Of a stretch of DNA of 64,000 bases, positions 51,601 to 60,690 are shown piece by piece. Numbering within the stretch: the stretch's first letter is position 1; each line of letters starts with the position of its first letter. A model generated the notes under the pieces. The model was not told the origin of the DNA and searched no databases. It saw only the letters and a list, made by a program, of their open reading frames with translations. A program made the translations under genes and the position numbers. This stretch comes from Chamaea fasciata (taxonomy: Eukaryota > Chordata > Aves > Passeriformes > Sylviidae): contig JARCOQ010000067.1 of assembly GCA_029207755.1 (NCBI GenBank), positions 248,001 to 312,000 of the forward strand. Reading direction: 5' to 3'.

Positions 51601-54600
51601 ATTTCAACCCACAGCCCTGGCGTCCCCTGGGATAATTCGATTTTATGGAATTAAGAGACAGGAGCAACGTTCCGGTTCCTGCGTTTCCCTTTTCTGTCAC
51701 ATTCAAAAATATTCTCCATCAGATGTTCATGTTTCCTCAATTTGTAACACGTTTTAATAATAGGAATCTTTCCCATCGCCCGGATAAATTGTTCGCTGCT
51801 GTGAATCCTTCTGGGGAGGGCTCAGGGCTCCTCTTCAGCTGGGTTTGCCACCCAAAAAGAGCAAAAATTCGCTGAAAAAAAAGACAAAAAATTAACTTAA
51901 AAAAAAAAAACGCAAAAAAAATAACAAAAAAAAGAGCGCAAAAAATTAACCAAAAAGAGCAAAAAAAATTTACCAAAAAAAAAAAAAAGCAGAAAACTAA
52001 TGGAAAAAAAACAAAAAATAATACCCAAAAAGGAAAAAACAATTGTGCAAAAAAAATAATGCTGCAGCTAGTATTTATTTTGCACTCATTATTTATTTTT
52101 CCTGGACTTTTATTTCAAATTATCTACCTCTTCTTTCCCTTTCCAACCAGGAACTGGGGGAAACACCACCTTAATTAAGAATATTCAGAATTCTGGCACG
52201 GTTTGGCTTGGAAAAATCTCCTCGAGTGTCACAGCAAAGAACTTTCTGCTGGACCAGGGTGCTCCACGATTGCCTTGGATGCTTCATCCACCCAAAATAT
52301 CCCATCCCAAGCCTTTCCCATCTTTTTTTTTTTTTTTTTTTCCAGGTTCAGCAGCGTTTTCCCAAGCCTGAACATGGCCGTGAAGCGCCGGGAGCAAACG
52401 CTCCAGGACTACAAACGCCTTCAATCCAAGGTGGAAAAATACGAGGAAAAGGAGAGAACTGGCCCCGTCCTGGCCAAGCTGCACCAGGTATTGAGTTGTC
52501 CCCAGAGGCACAATCCCGGCAGCATTCCTGGGAAAACTCGGGAAAAGCTTTTCCCCTCCTTCTCTGGCATCCGTGCCACGGGTAGAACATTTTGGGAGGT
52601 TGTTTTTTATCCGTGTAAAAAAAAAAAAAAAATCACATTTTTTGACAGCACAACGCTGGTTTCGAGCGCTCGGTGAAGGGAGGGAGCCTCTTTTCCAAGA
52701 GAAAATGGAAGGTTTTCCAAGGGAAAAACGGGATCAGAGCCTCGGGAGCTCTGGGGGAGCTCGGAGCCAGCGCTGAGGTCGTGGCACAGGGGGGTTCCCC
52801 CCGACCTCGGCGTCTGAGCGAGCAGCTGGATGGGGAAGGGAACAGATCAGAGCGTTTCCCAGCTTCGTGTTTGCCACCTGTTCCCAAAAAAAATTCGCCT
52901 TGGAAAATTGCAGTAATTGGTTAACAGGAAGTTTTGCCAGGTTCTTTTTTGCTCTCTCCGGAATTTTAGCGAAATCGTGATGAGTTCGTTGGGTTTGGGT
53001 GGGGTTTTTTTGGTTGTTTTTTTTTTTATAATCAAATCTTCCCCGGCGTTTTTCCCCAAAAATCTGTCGCTCCAGCAGCACGTGGCTTGATCCTCCCAGG
53101 AACAATTGATTCTCAGAGTCAAAGAAAATGTGTTTTTCTGATGAATTTCCCCCCCCTCCCAAAAAAAAATGAAGTTTTGTGTTAAAGAACAGCCTGAACA
53201 AAAGACACCTCTGGTTTAACAGTAAGCAGCTTATTTTGCTCAGCCTCAGCAACTAAAGCTGGGGCTAGAAAAATGAGAATTCTTTTGTCCTGGTGATTAG
53301 GCAGGGTTTAGTTATTTCATTTATTTTTTCCCCTTAATGAACTTTTGATCTAATTCCCCCCCAAAAAACCCCAAAAATCTTAACCAAACACTGAGTTTAA
53401 ACACCTGTGGGAGGGAGCCTTGAGCAATCCTGAACCTGGGGTATGCAGAGGGTCTGGAATTGATGGGAAAGGGCCCCATCTCATCCATTTTTAATTCTCG
53501 AGCTGCAAATTTACATCTGTTGTTTGCTTCAGGTTTTGTGCTCTTCTGCCCCCTGTGAACTCCATCCCAGGATTTTCCCCATGAACTCCATCCCAAGAGT
53601 TTCCGCATGAACTCCATCCCAAGATTTTCCCCATGAACTCCATCCCAAGAGTTTCCGCATGAACTCCATCCCAAGATTTTCCCCATGAACTCCATCCCAG
53701 GAGTTTCCCACCATGAACTCCATCCCGGGAGCTTCAACGCTCCCGATTTCCTGGCAAATGTTGAATTTGCTCCTTTTCTGGGATGATTCCAGGCTTTTCC
53801 AGCCTGGAGCCCAGTCCATGCCGTGCCCCTGGCACGCTGTCCCTGTCCCCAGGGCCGGGCTCCCCCTCCCGTCGGAATGGCACTGGGATTAAGTGGCAGA
53901 CTTGAACCGGTCTAGTATTTCACAGCCCACCCCCTCCTGCCCTTTTCCACACCATCCCAGAGACATTTCCCGTTCTCCCCACGCTCTGTTTAAAGGAGCC
54001 AGTTGGATGCACTGAGCTGAAGGTCATGGTGATGGGTGGGGGCAGGATCCTGGAGCGACGCTCCTGGGAATCGCAGGGTGAGGGGACGTGGATGTGGCCA
54101 GGGACATTCCCCAGCCTGACTGAGCTCTGGGCCTGGGTTTTGTCCGTGTTTTTCTGAAGGAGAGAAGACACAACCTCTCTGGGTGTCCTGTGGCTTTTCC
54201 AGGGTCACAGCATGGGTCCCACCAGGGTCCATTGAATGGTCACTTAGATCCCACCAGATTCCACTGGATGGTCACTTGAGTCCCACCAGGTCCCACTGAA
54301 TAGTCACTTGGGTCCCACCAGGTTTCATTGGATGGTCACTTGAGTCCCACCAGGTTCTATTAACTGGTTGCTTGGATCCCACCAGGTTCCATTGAGAGGT
54401 CACTTGGATTCCACCAGGATCCATTGGATGGCCCCATCATGATCCACTAACTGGTCACTTGGGTCCCACCAGGTCCCATTGGATGGTCACTTGAGTTCCA
54501 CCAGGTCCATTGAAGGGTCACAGGGATTCCACCAGATTCCATTAGATGGTCACTCAAGTCCCATCAGATTCCACTGGATGGTCACTTGGATCCCACCAGG

Positions 54601-57600
54601 TTCCATTGGATGATCCCATGGGTCCCACCAAGTTCCATTGCATAGTTGCATGGGTCCCACCAGGTTCCATTGGATGGTCCCATGGATCCCATCAGGTCCC
54701 ATTGGATGGTCCCATGGGTCCCACCAAGTTCCGTTGGATAGTTGCATGGGTCCCACCTGGTCCCATTGAATGATCCCATGAGTCCCATCAGGTTCCTTTG
54801 GATGGTCACTTGGATCCCACCAGGTTCCACTGGATGGTCCCATGGGTCCCACCAGGCTGTGGCCATTGCTTGTCCCCACAACCAAGCAAAGCGCCCCATT
54901 GTCCTGGGGTGGCCTCCACGCCAGGAGGATCCTTGTCCCCGGGGTCTGACCCCACCTGTGTCCCCCGCAGGCCCGGGAGGAGCTGCGCCCGGTGAAGGAG
55001 GACTTTGAGGCCAAGAACAAGCAGCTCCTGGAGGAGATGCCCAAATTCTACAGCAGCCGCATCGACTACTTCAAACCCAGCTTCGAGTCGCTGGTCCGGG
55101 CGCAGGTGAGAGACGTTGTCCCTTCCTGATTACCTGTGTTGTGTCCCAGCCCTGCCTGTGCTTTATCCACTGGAATTCCATGGCTGTATCCACCTGGGAA
55201 TGCCATCTCCTTGAGTTTGGAGTCCTGAGCTCAGGGCTTGACTAGGTATGAGGTGTTTGGGCTCATCTGAAGGGTCTCCTGTGGTTCCTGGGACATCTCC
55301 ACACTAAAGATTTGCAGGAAGAGGTGCCCTGAATAACCCAACAGCTTCCATTTCCATCCTCCAGCTTCCTTCAGGAACGTGCTGCCGCTCCTCCTCCTCC
55401 TCCCTGTGCCCTTTCCCTTAGGCTGCAGAGGGGCAGGGTCGGGATCTCACCAAGCTTTGAGAAGCTCTGGCACCCCACACCGGGGGGGCTCCCGGGGCGA
55501 TCCAGCGGCGGCAGGAGGGCGGAACAGGGCGGTGCCCGCTCCGTGGGCGTTTCCCTGCGGCATTTTGGGGCCGGGAGGCGCCGCAGGGCCCCAGGTGCGC
55601 TGCGGGGGGAGCTGCCGGGAGGTGCCGGGAGCACGTGTTCCATCTCACCTCCGACTCGGGGTGGGGGGGGCCCTCTCTGCGGAGCTGCCAGCGAGTTGTC
55701 TGCAGGCTGATTCACCTACCAGATGGTGCCGATGCTCCCTGCGCCGCAGGGTGGGTGCTGGGGATGCTGTTCCTGCTGTTCCCTTAGCAATCGGGCGCGG
55801 GGCTCCCTGTTCCCAGCCCGGAATAACCAGAATTCCCGGAGCCACCGCGGAGTCTCGCTGGCCCTTTGACCCTCTCCAACGGGTGAGACCTTGAAACCTG
55901 AATGTTCTCTGCCCTCTCCGGGGGGTTTGTGATCCGTGGGGTTTCCTCAGAGAGCAGCTTTGCCCCTCTGGCTTCTCCTGGCTCCGTTTGTGTCCTGATT
56001 CCCCGGGAATCTGGGGCGAGGAGGACGTTGGGATAGGTGTGCTCGGAGCGCCCGGAGCAGCAGGGTGTCACTGCTGGGGCTCTTTGTGACACTCTCCATC
56101 CATATCCCTCTTCTTCCTTGGGAATCCTCTGGCTTTTCTTTCCCGTCTTATCTGCCCTGCCTCTCTTCAGGTGAGGAATTTGTTGGGAAAACCGAGTGAA
56201 ATCCCGTTTTTTAACACCCAAAAAGGCAGCGTCACAACAAAAGCTGATGCATCTCCGTAGGCTGGACTAAAGCTGGTCCCAGATGGATGCAGCTCCTCGC
56301 ATCCCTCCCTCCCCGCCAGCCTCCATGGGAGCCGCATCCCTCTTCTTTCCCGGCACTGGCTGCATCCTTCCACCCCCGGGAAGGGATGCTGGGAGGAGAG
56401 CCTGGAATGTTTGTGCCGAGGCATGAGCTCGGGCTGTGTGTGCCCCCCTGGCTCGGGAGCTCTGAGGAGCGTTTTCCCACCGAAGTGGCTGAAATGAAAT
56501 GGAAAAGGGATGCGATTTGCCCAAGGTAATGAGTCAGTGACGAGCCAGGAATAGCAGCCCGAGCCCTGAGTCAGCTCAGCAGCTGCTCACCTGCAGGCAC
56601 CTGGCTGGGAAGGGCAGGCGGGAGCATCCCCATCCCAGGTGAGAGCTGGCGTGGGAATACCGCCCAGCTTTCCCTCCCTCTGGGCCTCCCTGGGGTGACT
56701 GAGCAGCTGCGGGGGGTCGTGTTCCTGAATGGAATTTCTGTTTTCAGCTTTTTCTGCAGGTACCTCTTTACTGGAGTGGGATGAGGCTGCAGGTGCATCC
56801 CACAAGGAAAGGGCTGGACGGGGTGGAACTGGCAGGGTGGGTGCCGTGACTTTGGGGTTGTTTCTCCCTGGGTCAAACCCACCATCCAAAGGCAAAACCA
56901 CGTAATCTCCCTTATTTTTTGGCCTTGGAGGAAGCCGGGAGTTAAAGCGAGACAAACTGTGTGACAGTGACAGCGTCCAGCACCACGACAAGCTGGGAAG
57001 GGATCAGCTGCCTCTCGGGGAAGGAAGAAGGACCCTGCTCCCAAGCACCTCCATGGCTCTGACCCAAGGAGACCCTCCCAAACCCTCCTCCCCGGGCGGG
57101 CGAGTTCCCATGGCACAGCCTGGCTGTGCTCCCGAGGCCGGGTGTCTCCTGACGCCGGGACATGTCCTGAGCTCGCAGGACTGTAACATTCAACACCGAA
57201 TTCTTCTCTCCACCCACGGGCCAGGGCCAAGCCAAGGGAGGCAAATGTTTCCCTGGCTGGGGGCTTTGAAGTGGCCACACGGAGATGAAAGGGGGGGAGA
57301 TTTTGGAGCTGTGGCTGGTGTGAGGCGTGAACAGCACTTCCTTCCCGCTTTGTGCTTTTGTTCTCCAACCAGAAAATGCGAGATTCCTTTGGATTTTAAC
57401 GGAATGGGGGGGGAAAGATGGGGCTGGCAGGCAGGGATGTGGTGCAGTGGGTTGGGGGAGCCCAGCCCTGGGTTTGTTTTGGGTAGGGCTGCCCCAAACA
57501 AGCGGGCGCTGCCCGGCTGGGCCATTGTGGCCGGGATCTATAGAAAATCCACGGAACACGGCGTCCCCAAACAGAATTAGTTCAAGACAGGTGGACTCGG

Positions 57601-60083
57601 GGCCGTTGGCTCAGGCTCAAAGGCGACTTGGAGCTGGGATTTGATGGGATGGGGACGGAGCATATGGTATCCATAGCTGGAAAAGTACTGGGCTGGCGGG
57701 AGCAGGTAGGGCAGGGCGAGCTGGCCGGCCCCGCTGTCACTGTCACCAGTTTGGGGTGCATCCCCTCCCTGGGAGGGTTTTCACTCCTGTTTCAACAGGA
57801 GAAATCACGGGGGGATCCATGCCAGTGGGGTTTCTTTGATGGAGCTCGGGAGACTCGGCTGGTGAGGCGCAGCAGTGCCTGGATGGTGCCAGCTGGTTCT
57901 GCACTGGGGCCTGCTGAGGGGCAGGAGCATCCCCAGGGACACCCACCGGGCCCTGGGGACACGAGGTGTCCCTTGGGAAGGGATTGGTGGCTGCAGGATG
58001 TGGGTGGAGGGGGAGCAGCACCGAGGAGTTCGCTCCAGCGTGGATGCTGGGGGACAATCTTGTGGGGACAATCCTGGGGGACAATCCTGAGGAAAATCCT
58101 AGGGTGCAATCCTGGTCATGGAGGAATCCTCAGGGATTTCTGGATCCTGGTGGGAGGGCAGTTCCAGAGCCAATCCTGAGGGGCAAATGTCCTCAAATCC
58201 TGGGGAACAATCCTGAGAGCAGACCTGGAGGGACAATCCTGGGGCCAAATGTCCCCAAATCTTGTGGGACAACCCTGGGGGGAGCAGCATCTGCCTCCAG
58301 CCCTTCCACCCTGACAAGATTCATTTCAAGGCCCGGGTGCTTTTTCTGTGCTGGAATTGGCAGTGCCACCTGGCCGTATGTGACTGAACAGTGCCCAGCT
58401 GACTCCAGCCTGGGGACAAGGGACATGGGGGGCAGCTCCAGGGCTCTGGCACCCCACTTGTCATCCCTGCCCCCCGGATCCCTGCTCACCCGTGGCATTG
58501 CCGAGGGATTTCGGGTGGGTTTTTTTTTTGCCACCTCTTGCTTGCAGGGGGGTTCAGAGGCCGTTCAGGGTGACCCAGCAGTGGGGTGTGATTTGGGGGG
58601 GCGTGCAGGGATTTTTGGGGGGCCCTGCCAGCTCAGCCCCGTGCGGGGTTTGTTAGTCACTGTGTAAATGAGCACTGCCGTGACTCAGCCAGCGCCGCTG
58701 CGTGGGGAGCCCCGGCCACGGAGCAGCCCCCAAAGCCCCGGGCTGGACGGGCCTGGGGAGGGGGCTTCAGGCAGCCAGAGCTGGAGTGTGGGGCCTCACA
58801 GTGCCCCCTCGGGCCTGCCCAAAATCGGCGTGGTTTTGAGCAGGATTAGGGGAGCTGGTCTCCATGGAGACCGTGTCTGTCTCCGCACCGGTGCTGCTGG
58901 AGCTGCTGGGGCCCCTCTGGGAAATGGGGACAAGGCTGGCATTGCCCCCCCCGGGGGGCAGCGCTCCCCAATCCCTCCCTGAGGGACGTGGGGGCACGTC
59001 CAGGGCAGGATCCCACACCTGGCACAGCTCCGAGGGGTCCTGCAGTGCCAGGGGTCCCACAGGCAGGTCTGGGGGTCCGGTGGCTCCTGGGCGTTCTACA
59101 GTGCAAGGGGTTCTGAGCTAGCCAGAGGTTCTGCAGTTCCGGGGGTCTCACAGGCAGCACTGGGGGGTCCCACAAGCACCAGGAGCACCCCGGGCAGGGC
59201 TGGGGGTCCCACGGAGCCAGGGGTCCCACAGGCAGCACCACAGGGCTCAAAGCCCTGCAGCACCCGGGGGTCCCAGGGCACCAGGGATGCCCCAGGCAGG
59301 GCTGGGGGTCCCGCGACACCAGGACGGGGGGGTCCCACAGCCCCGAGGGTGTCCCAGGCAGGGCTGGGAGCCCCCCTCTCCCCGCTGGAGCCCGCGCCCG
59401 AGCAGCCACCCCGCTGCCATCTGCCTGCGCTGACCCACGGGCTCCCGCGCCGGCAAGCGCTGCTCGCTGCCGGAGATAATTGGCGGTGCTAATTAGCACG
59501 TTATTAACACACCCCTCCCTCCTCCTCCTCCTCCTCCTCCTCGCCCGTGCTTCTCACGGGGGGCACGGCGCTGCCGGGCGTGCCCCCTTCGCTGGGAGCC
59601 CAGCGAGCCCTGCCCGGCGAGCGGCGGGCGGGGCGCGGCCGGTGCCGGTGGCGCCGGTGACAATCCAGGGGACAAGGCGGCCGCGGGAGGGTGGCGGCTG
59701 TGCCGGTGGCAGCCCCGCACGCGCGGCTCCCCAGATGGGAAGCGAGCGGAGAAGGGCAGCGTGTTATTAAAACGTGTTGAGTTGTAATAATCCAAAGGGG
59801 GTGGCATCGCCACGTGGGAGGGAGCTATTTTAGACACCAACGCTGCGGGCGAGGGGCTGCCGAGGGCAGCCGCGGGGAGGGGGTGGGATGGGGAGGAGAC
59901 CTCTCCCTCCCCAATCCCCCCTTGCTTATCCAACAGGTTGTTTACTACACGGAGATGCACAAGATTTTTGGGGACCTGACGGCGCAGATCGACCGGCCCG
60001 GGCTGAGCGACGAGCAGCGGGAGCGGGAGAACGACGCCAAGCTCAGCGAGCTGCGCGCCCTCTCCATCGTGGCCGACGACTGA
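18600..60083 (+). CDS. BIN3: Bridging integrator 3 (BAR-domain protein), nine coding exons
   Basis: CDS joins 18600-18607, 30505-30553, 37437-37477, 38091-38152, 41646-41782, 42356-42396, 52346-52487, 54971-55105 and 59937-60083: 762 nt, 253 aa, the same length as human BIN3 as I recall it. The spliced protein starts [14 protein letters not shown] and ends [13 protein letters not shown], near-identical to mammalian BIN3. Almost all of it is a BAR domain (about residues 9-232), a helical coiled-coil dimer that binds curved membranes. Visible segments include [36 protein letters not shown] and [14 protein letters not shown]. There is no SH3 domain, as expected for BIN3. In mammals BIN3 is linked to Rho-family GTPase and actin regulation and to cytokinesis. 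Every junction is GT-AG and in frame, and nothing is broken. Introns total about 40 kb and carry CR1 copies and minisatellites. Confidence 0.96.
19178..19797. repeat. Minisatellite, 21-bp unit, ~29 copies (BIN3 intron 1)
   Basis: The unit CCTGGCCGGGTTTGTCCCAG plus T repeats with CCGG/CAGG/TCAGG variants. Because 21 is divisible by 3, several + frames stay open for hundreds of codons across it. More diverged relatives (GTGCTGGCCCCGG) extend upstream to about 19,010. Confidence 0.95.
20935..21465. repeat. Minisatellite, ~45-57-bp units (BIN3 intron 1)
   Basis: TTTGTCCCAGCCCTGCCTGC, CTTGGGGAGCTGGGACATCA and TCTGGAGCAGGAGAAC blocks recur about ten times, some units lacking the last block. Confidence 0.92.
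21790..22255. repeat. Minisatellite, 21-bp unit, ~22 copies (BIN3 intron 1)
   Basis: The unit GGAATGGCCCCAGGAGCACA plus G alternates with variants ending AAGAATAGAG or AGGAGGGCAG. It is unrelated in sequence to the 21-bp array at 19.2 kb. Confidence 0.95.
23035..24150. repeat. Minisatellite, 57-bp unit, ~19-20 copies (BIN3 intron 1)
   Basis: The unit runs GGATTTGCACAGGCTCAGAG, CGTGGCTGTTGGTTATTCCC, AGTGTTTTCCATGTGAT. Left-edge copies are diverged or partial; central copies are nearly identical. The 57-bp length is 19 codons, so open frames of about 490 aa on the minus strand and 390 aa on the plus strand cross it. I read these as artefacts of periodicity. Confidence 0.96.
24151..30057. other. 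BIN3 intron 1, right part: unique sequence
   Basis: Low-repeat intronic DNA with long T/A runs at about 25,295-25,321, 26,221-26,240, 27,084-27,107 and 27,919-27,940. No exon, RNA gene or known repeat family is supported. Confidence 0.5.
30058..30362 (-). mobile_element. CR1 LINE fragment in BIN3 intron 1
   Basis: This copy belongs to a different CR1 subfamily from the others. On the plus strand it shows the complement pattern CCTGCACAGGCACCCCAAAATCCC, GTTGTCCAAACCCTCCTGGAGC and GTCTGTCACAGAGCAGAGAT. It ends about 140 bp before exon 2 and has no coding capacity. Confidence 0.8.
30505..30553 (+). CDS. BIN3: BIN3 coding exon 2
   Basis: The acceptor TTTTCCAG is at 30497-30504. The exon encodes the end of Trp3 through Thr19 ([16 protein letters not shown]). 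The donor is ACA|GTGAGT, phase 0. Confidence 0.93.
30554..37436 (+). other. BIN3: BIN3 intron 2
   Basis: A 6.9-kb intron. It contains (GT)n at about 30,821-30,843, (TTCC)n at 30,908-30,932 and GAT/GGT triplets at 32,314-32,357. One CR1 fragment is present at 35.3 kb. Two AT-rich non-repetitive blocks (about 30,980-31,110 and 36,560-36,800) are candidate regulatory elements. No other gene seen. Confidence 0.85.
35325..35660 (-). mobile_element. CR1 LINE fragment in BIN3 intron 2
   Basis: It shares the 3' tail and internal blocks of the copy at 5.6 kb (complement of CAGTGGTTTGGGTGGGAAGG, GGGAATTCCATCCCAGCCCC, CCTGGAGCCCCTTTAGGCCC). It is 5'-truncated. Confidence 0.87.
37437..37477 (+). CDS. 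BIN3: BIN3 coding exon 3
   Basis: The acceptor is TTCCACAG. The exon encodes [13 protein letters not shown] and two bases of Gln33. The donor GTGAGT starts at 37478, phase 2. Confidence 0.93.
37478..38090 (+). other. BIN3: BIN3 intron 3
   Basis: A 613-bp intron of unique sequence; nothing further seen. Confidence 0.9.
38091..38152 (+). CDS. BIN3: BIN3 coding exon 4
   Basis: The acceptor is ATCTTTCAG. Completes Gln33 and encodes [20 protein letters not shown] plus one base of Ala54. The donor is GTAAGT, phase 1. Confidence 0.93.
38153..41645 (+). other. BIN3: BIN3 intron 4
   Basis: A 3.5-kb intron with (TG)n at 39,095-39,114 and poly(T) runs near 40,747-40,788. An AT-rich unique block at about 40,440-40,650 is a possible regulatory element. 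No other gene. Confidence 0.85.
41646..41782 (+). CDS. BIN3: BIN3 coding exon 5
   Basis: The acceptor is TTCCCTCAG. Encodes Ala54-Lys99, including [20 protein letters not shown] and [16 protein letters not shown], which are BAR-domain helix segments. The donor AAG|GTGGAA is weaker than consensus, but the reading frame requires it. Confidence 0.92.
41783..42355 (+). other. BIN3: BIN3 intron 5
   Basis: A 573-bp intron, about half of it a CR1 fragment. Confidence 0.9.
41818..42112 (-). mobile_element. CR1 LINE fragment in BIN3 intron 5
   Basis: The tail begins only about 40 bp after the exon 5 donor (GGAATCGTGGAATGGTTGGG) and shows the usual internal blocks of the 5.6-kb copy. It is short and inactive. 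Confidence 0.87.
42356..42396 (+). CDS. BIN3: BIN3 coding exon 6
   Basis: The acceptor is TTTCCACAG. Encodes [13 protein letters not shown] and two bases of Lys113. The donor is GTGAGT, phase 2. At 41 nt it is the same size as exon 3. Confidence 0.93.
42598..42642 (-). mobile_element. Possible CR1 3'-tail scrap
   Basis: AATCATGGAGCATCCTGGGC followed by TTGGAGGGACCCCTAAAAGATG resembles the reverse complement of a CR1 terminus. It is too short to be certain. Confidence 0.4.
43690..43795 (-). repeat. Inverted single copy of the 81-bp repeat
   Basis: Reverse complement of this stretch reads AATTGGAGAGGTTTGGCCATGG, GAATGTCCTGGTCACCCTGG, which matches the unit of the array at 45.4 kb. Confidence 0.75.
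43815..44118 (+). mobile_element. CR1 LINE fragment in BIN3 intron 6
   Basis: Sense orientation. CTCCAGGAGAGGTGAAGAGG, AAGGAATTCCTGCCTGTGAG and CAGTGGAAGGTGTGGAAGGG lead into the terminal TCGGGTCCCACCCAGCCCATTC. Confidence 0.85.
45425..45775 (+). repeat. 81-bp tandem repeat, ~4 copies
   Basis: GAGAGGTTTTGGCCATGGGG, ATGTCCTGGTCACC and GAGCATTGTCCT recur at exact 81-bp spacing (45,485, 45,566, 45,647) with a degenerate last copy. Confidence 0.88.
47405..47545 (+). mobile_element. CR1 LINE 3'-end fragment
   Basis: CCATCCCTGGAAGTGCTCAA, GTGGTTGGACTCGGTTTTAG and GCTCTTTTCCAACC are a typical sense CR1 terminus of a different subfamily from the 43.8-kb copy. Confidence 0.78.
48290..49205. repeat. 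Minisatellite, 20-bp unit, ~45 copies (BIN3 intron 6)
   Basis: The unit CGGTGGGCACAGGGAGAGCT repeats almost perfectly in register, with CAGT, GGGTGAG and GAGTT variants. Three units make 60 bp, so all three frames stay open. The 406-aa frame through it is not a gene. Confidence 0.97.
49290..49562 (+). mobile_element. CR1 LINE fragment immediately after the 20-bp array
   Basis: GGAGATTTAAGCAAGATATTGG, CCCCTGGAAGTGCCCAAGGC, GTGGAAGGTGTCCCTGCCCA and GGTCCCTTCCCGCCCGAGCC form a sense CR1 3' end, starting about 85 bp after the last minisatellite unit. Confidence 0.87.
50455..50660 (+). mobile_element. CR1 LINE 3'-end fragment
   Basis: AATGCTCCAGGCCAGGCTGG, CCAGTGGAAGATGTCCCTGC and AGGTCTTTTCCAACCCAAAC mark a sense CR1 tail. 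Confidence 0.8.
51868..52060. repeat. A-rich low-complexity block
   Basis: Runs of A interrupted by short GCAAAA and TAACCAAAAA motifs; probably a degraded simple repeat. Confidence 0.85.
52195..52300 (-). mobile_element. Short CR1 fragment before BIN3 exon 7
   Basis: Plus-strand CACGGTTTGGCTTGGAAAAA and GGACCAGGGTGCTCCACGAT are complement-type CR1 tail sequences. It is short and diverged. Confidence 0.55.
52346..52487 (+). CDS. BIN3: BIN3 coding exon 7
   Basis: A 20-T pyrimidine tract and TTCCAG precede the exon. It encodes Lys113-Gln160 ([17 protein letters not shown] through GPVLAKLHQ), part of the BAR coiled coil. The donor is CAG|GTATTG, phase 0. Confidence 0.93.
53558..53735. repeat. 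Minisatellite, 26-bp unit, ~7 copies
   Basis: ATGAACTCCATCCCAAGATT alternates with ...AAGAGTTTCCGC, giving a two-type 26-bp array. Confidence 0.93.
54218..54865. repeat. Minisatellite, ~32-bp unit, ~20 copies
   Basis: Units of ATTGGATGGTCACTTGGATC plus CCACCAGGTTCC vary at several positions. The array ends about 105 bp before exon 8. Confidence 0.93.
54971..55105 (+). CDS. BIN3: BIN3 coding exon 8
   Basis: The acceptor is TCCCCCGCAG. Encodes residues 161-205 ([40 protein letters not shown]). The donor is CAG|GTGAGA, phase 0. Confidence 0.94.
58045..58280. repeat. Degenerate short tandem repeat
   Basis: GGGACAATCCTGGGG-type units of roughly 15-17 bp, with longer irregular spacers after 58,110. 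Confidence 0.75.
59035..59370. repeat. Degenerate GC-rich tandem repeat
   Basis: GGGGGTCCCACAGGCAGCAC and CCCAGGCAGGGCTGGGGGTC recur irregularly. Confidence 0.75.
59937..60083 (+). CDS. BIN3: BIN3 coding exon 9 (C terminus)
   Basis: The acceptor is ATCCAACAG. Encodes residues 206-253 ([38 protein letters not shown]) and TGA at 60081-60083. Confidence 0.95.
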   Translation, partial: VVYYTEMHKIFGDLTAQIDRPGLSDEQRERENDAKLSELRALSIVADD

Positions 60084-60690
60084 GGCCGGGATGGGCATGG
60101 GGAGGGGATGGGGATGCCGCCCCTTCACCCCAGTTCTCATCCCGGGGATGGATTTGTGGGGCTGGAGCTGTTCCCAACACCCCAAGGCTCTGCGCTCCTG
60201 CCGGGCTCGGGATGGTCTTTGTCGCTCCAGCGATGAGTTTTGCCTTAAATTTTGGGGTGCGGAGGAGCAGGAAAGGGAGATGGGGAGTGGGATGTGGGGT
60301 GCTGGATTTTCTCAGGTTCCAGCCTGCCTTGGCACCCCCTGAGCCCAGAGGGTGAGACCCCCACTCTTCCCTGTCGCTTTGTGCCTTGGGAGCCCCGTGG
60401 CCCCCTCAGGGGAGGGTAAAAATCACTCCAATCCCATTTTCTGAGGCACGGGGAGAAGGGTGATGCTTCCCGTGGCGAGCATCCATCCCTCTTGTCCCAA
60501 AGAGCCGGTGCCCCAGAGCTGGGGGGTGCCCAGAGTGGGGACAGGTGGGGACATTCCTAAGTGAGACAACCCAACCAGGAGCAAACCTATGGAAAACTGG
60601 ATGAGGGGCGGGCTGGAGCCCCTCGGTGTTCAGGGAAGGGCCCCAGGGACTCGGTCTCTTGTCCCCAATAAAGTTTTTGGGAGCGCGGCG
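60084..60690 (+). terminator. BIN3: BIN3 3'UTR and polyadenylation signal
   Basis: AATAAA at 60667-60672 is the first canonical signal after the stop and is followed by G/T-rich sequence. It implies a roughly 0.6-kb 3'UTR with cleavage near 60,685-60,695. Confidence 0.8.

Larger units (their letters stand above)
42397..52345 (+). other. BIN3: BIN3 intron 6
   Basis: A 9.9-kb intron containing several CR1 fragments, an 81-bp tandem repeat with an inverted relative, a 20-bp minisatellite and an A-rich block. An AT-rich unique stretch at about 44,700-44,840 is a candidate regulatory element. No other gene. Confidence 0.88.
52488..54970 (+). other. BIN3: BIN3 intron 7
   Basis: A 2.5-kb intron with two tandem arrays and no other gene. 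Confidence 0.9.
55106..59936 (+). other. BIN3: BIN3 intron 8
   Basis: A 4.8-kb intron, partly GC-rich (55,480-55,680 and 59,380-59,760). Two degenerate tandem arrays lie in its right half. No other gene is supported. Confidence 0.88.
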
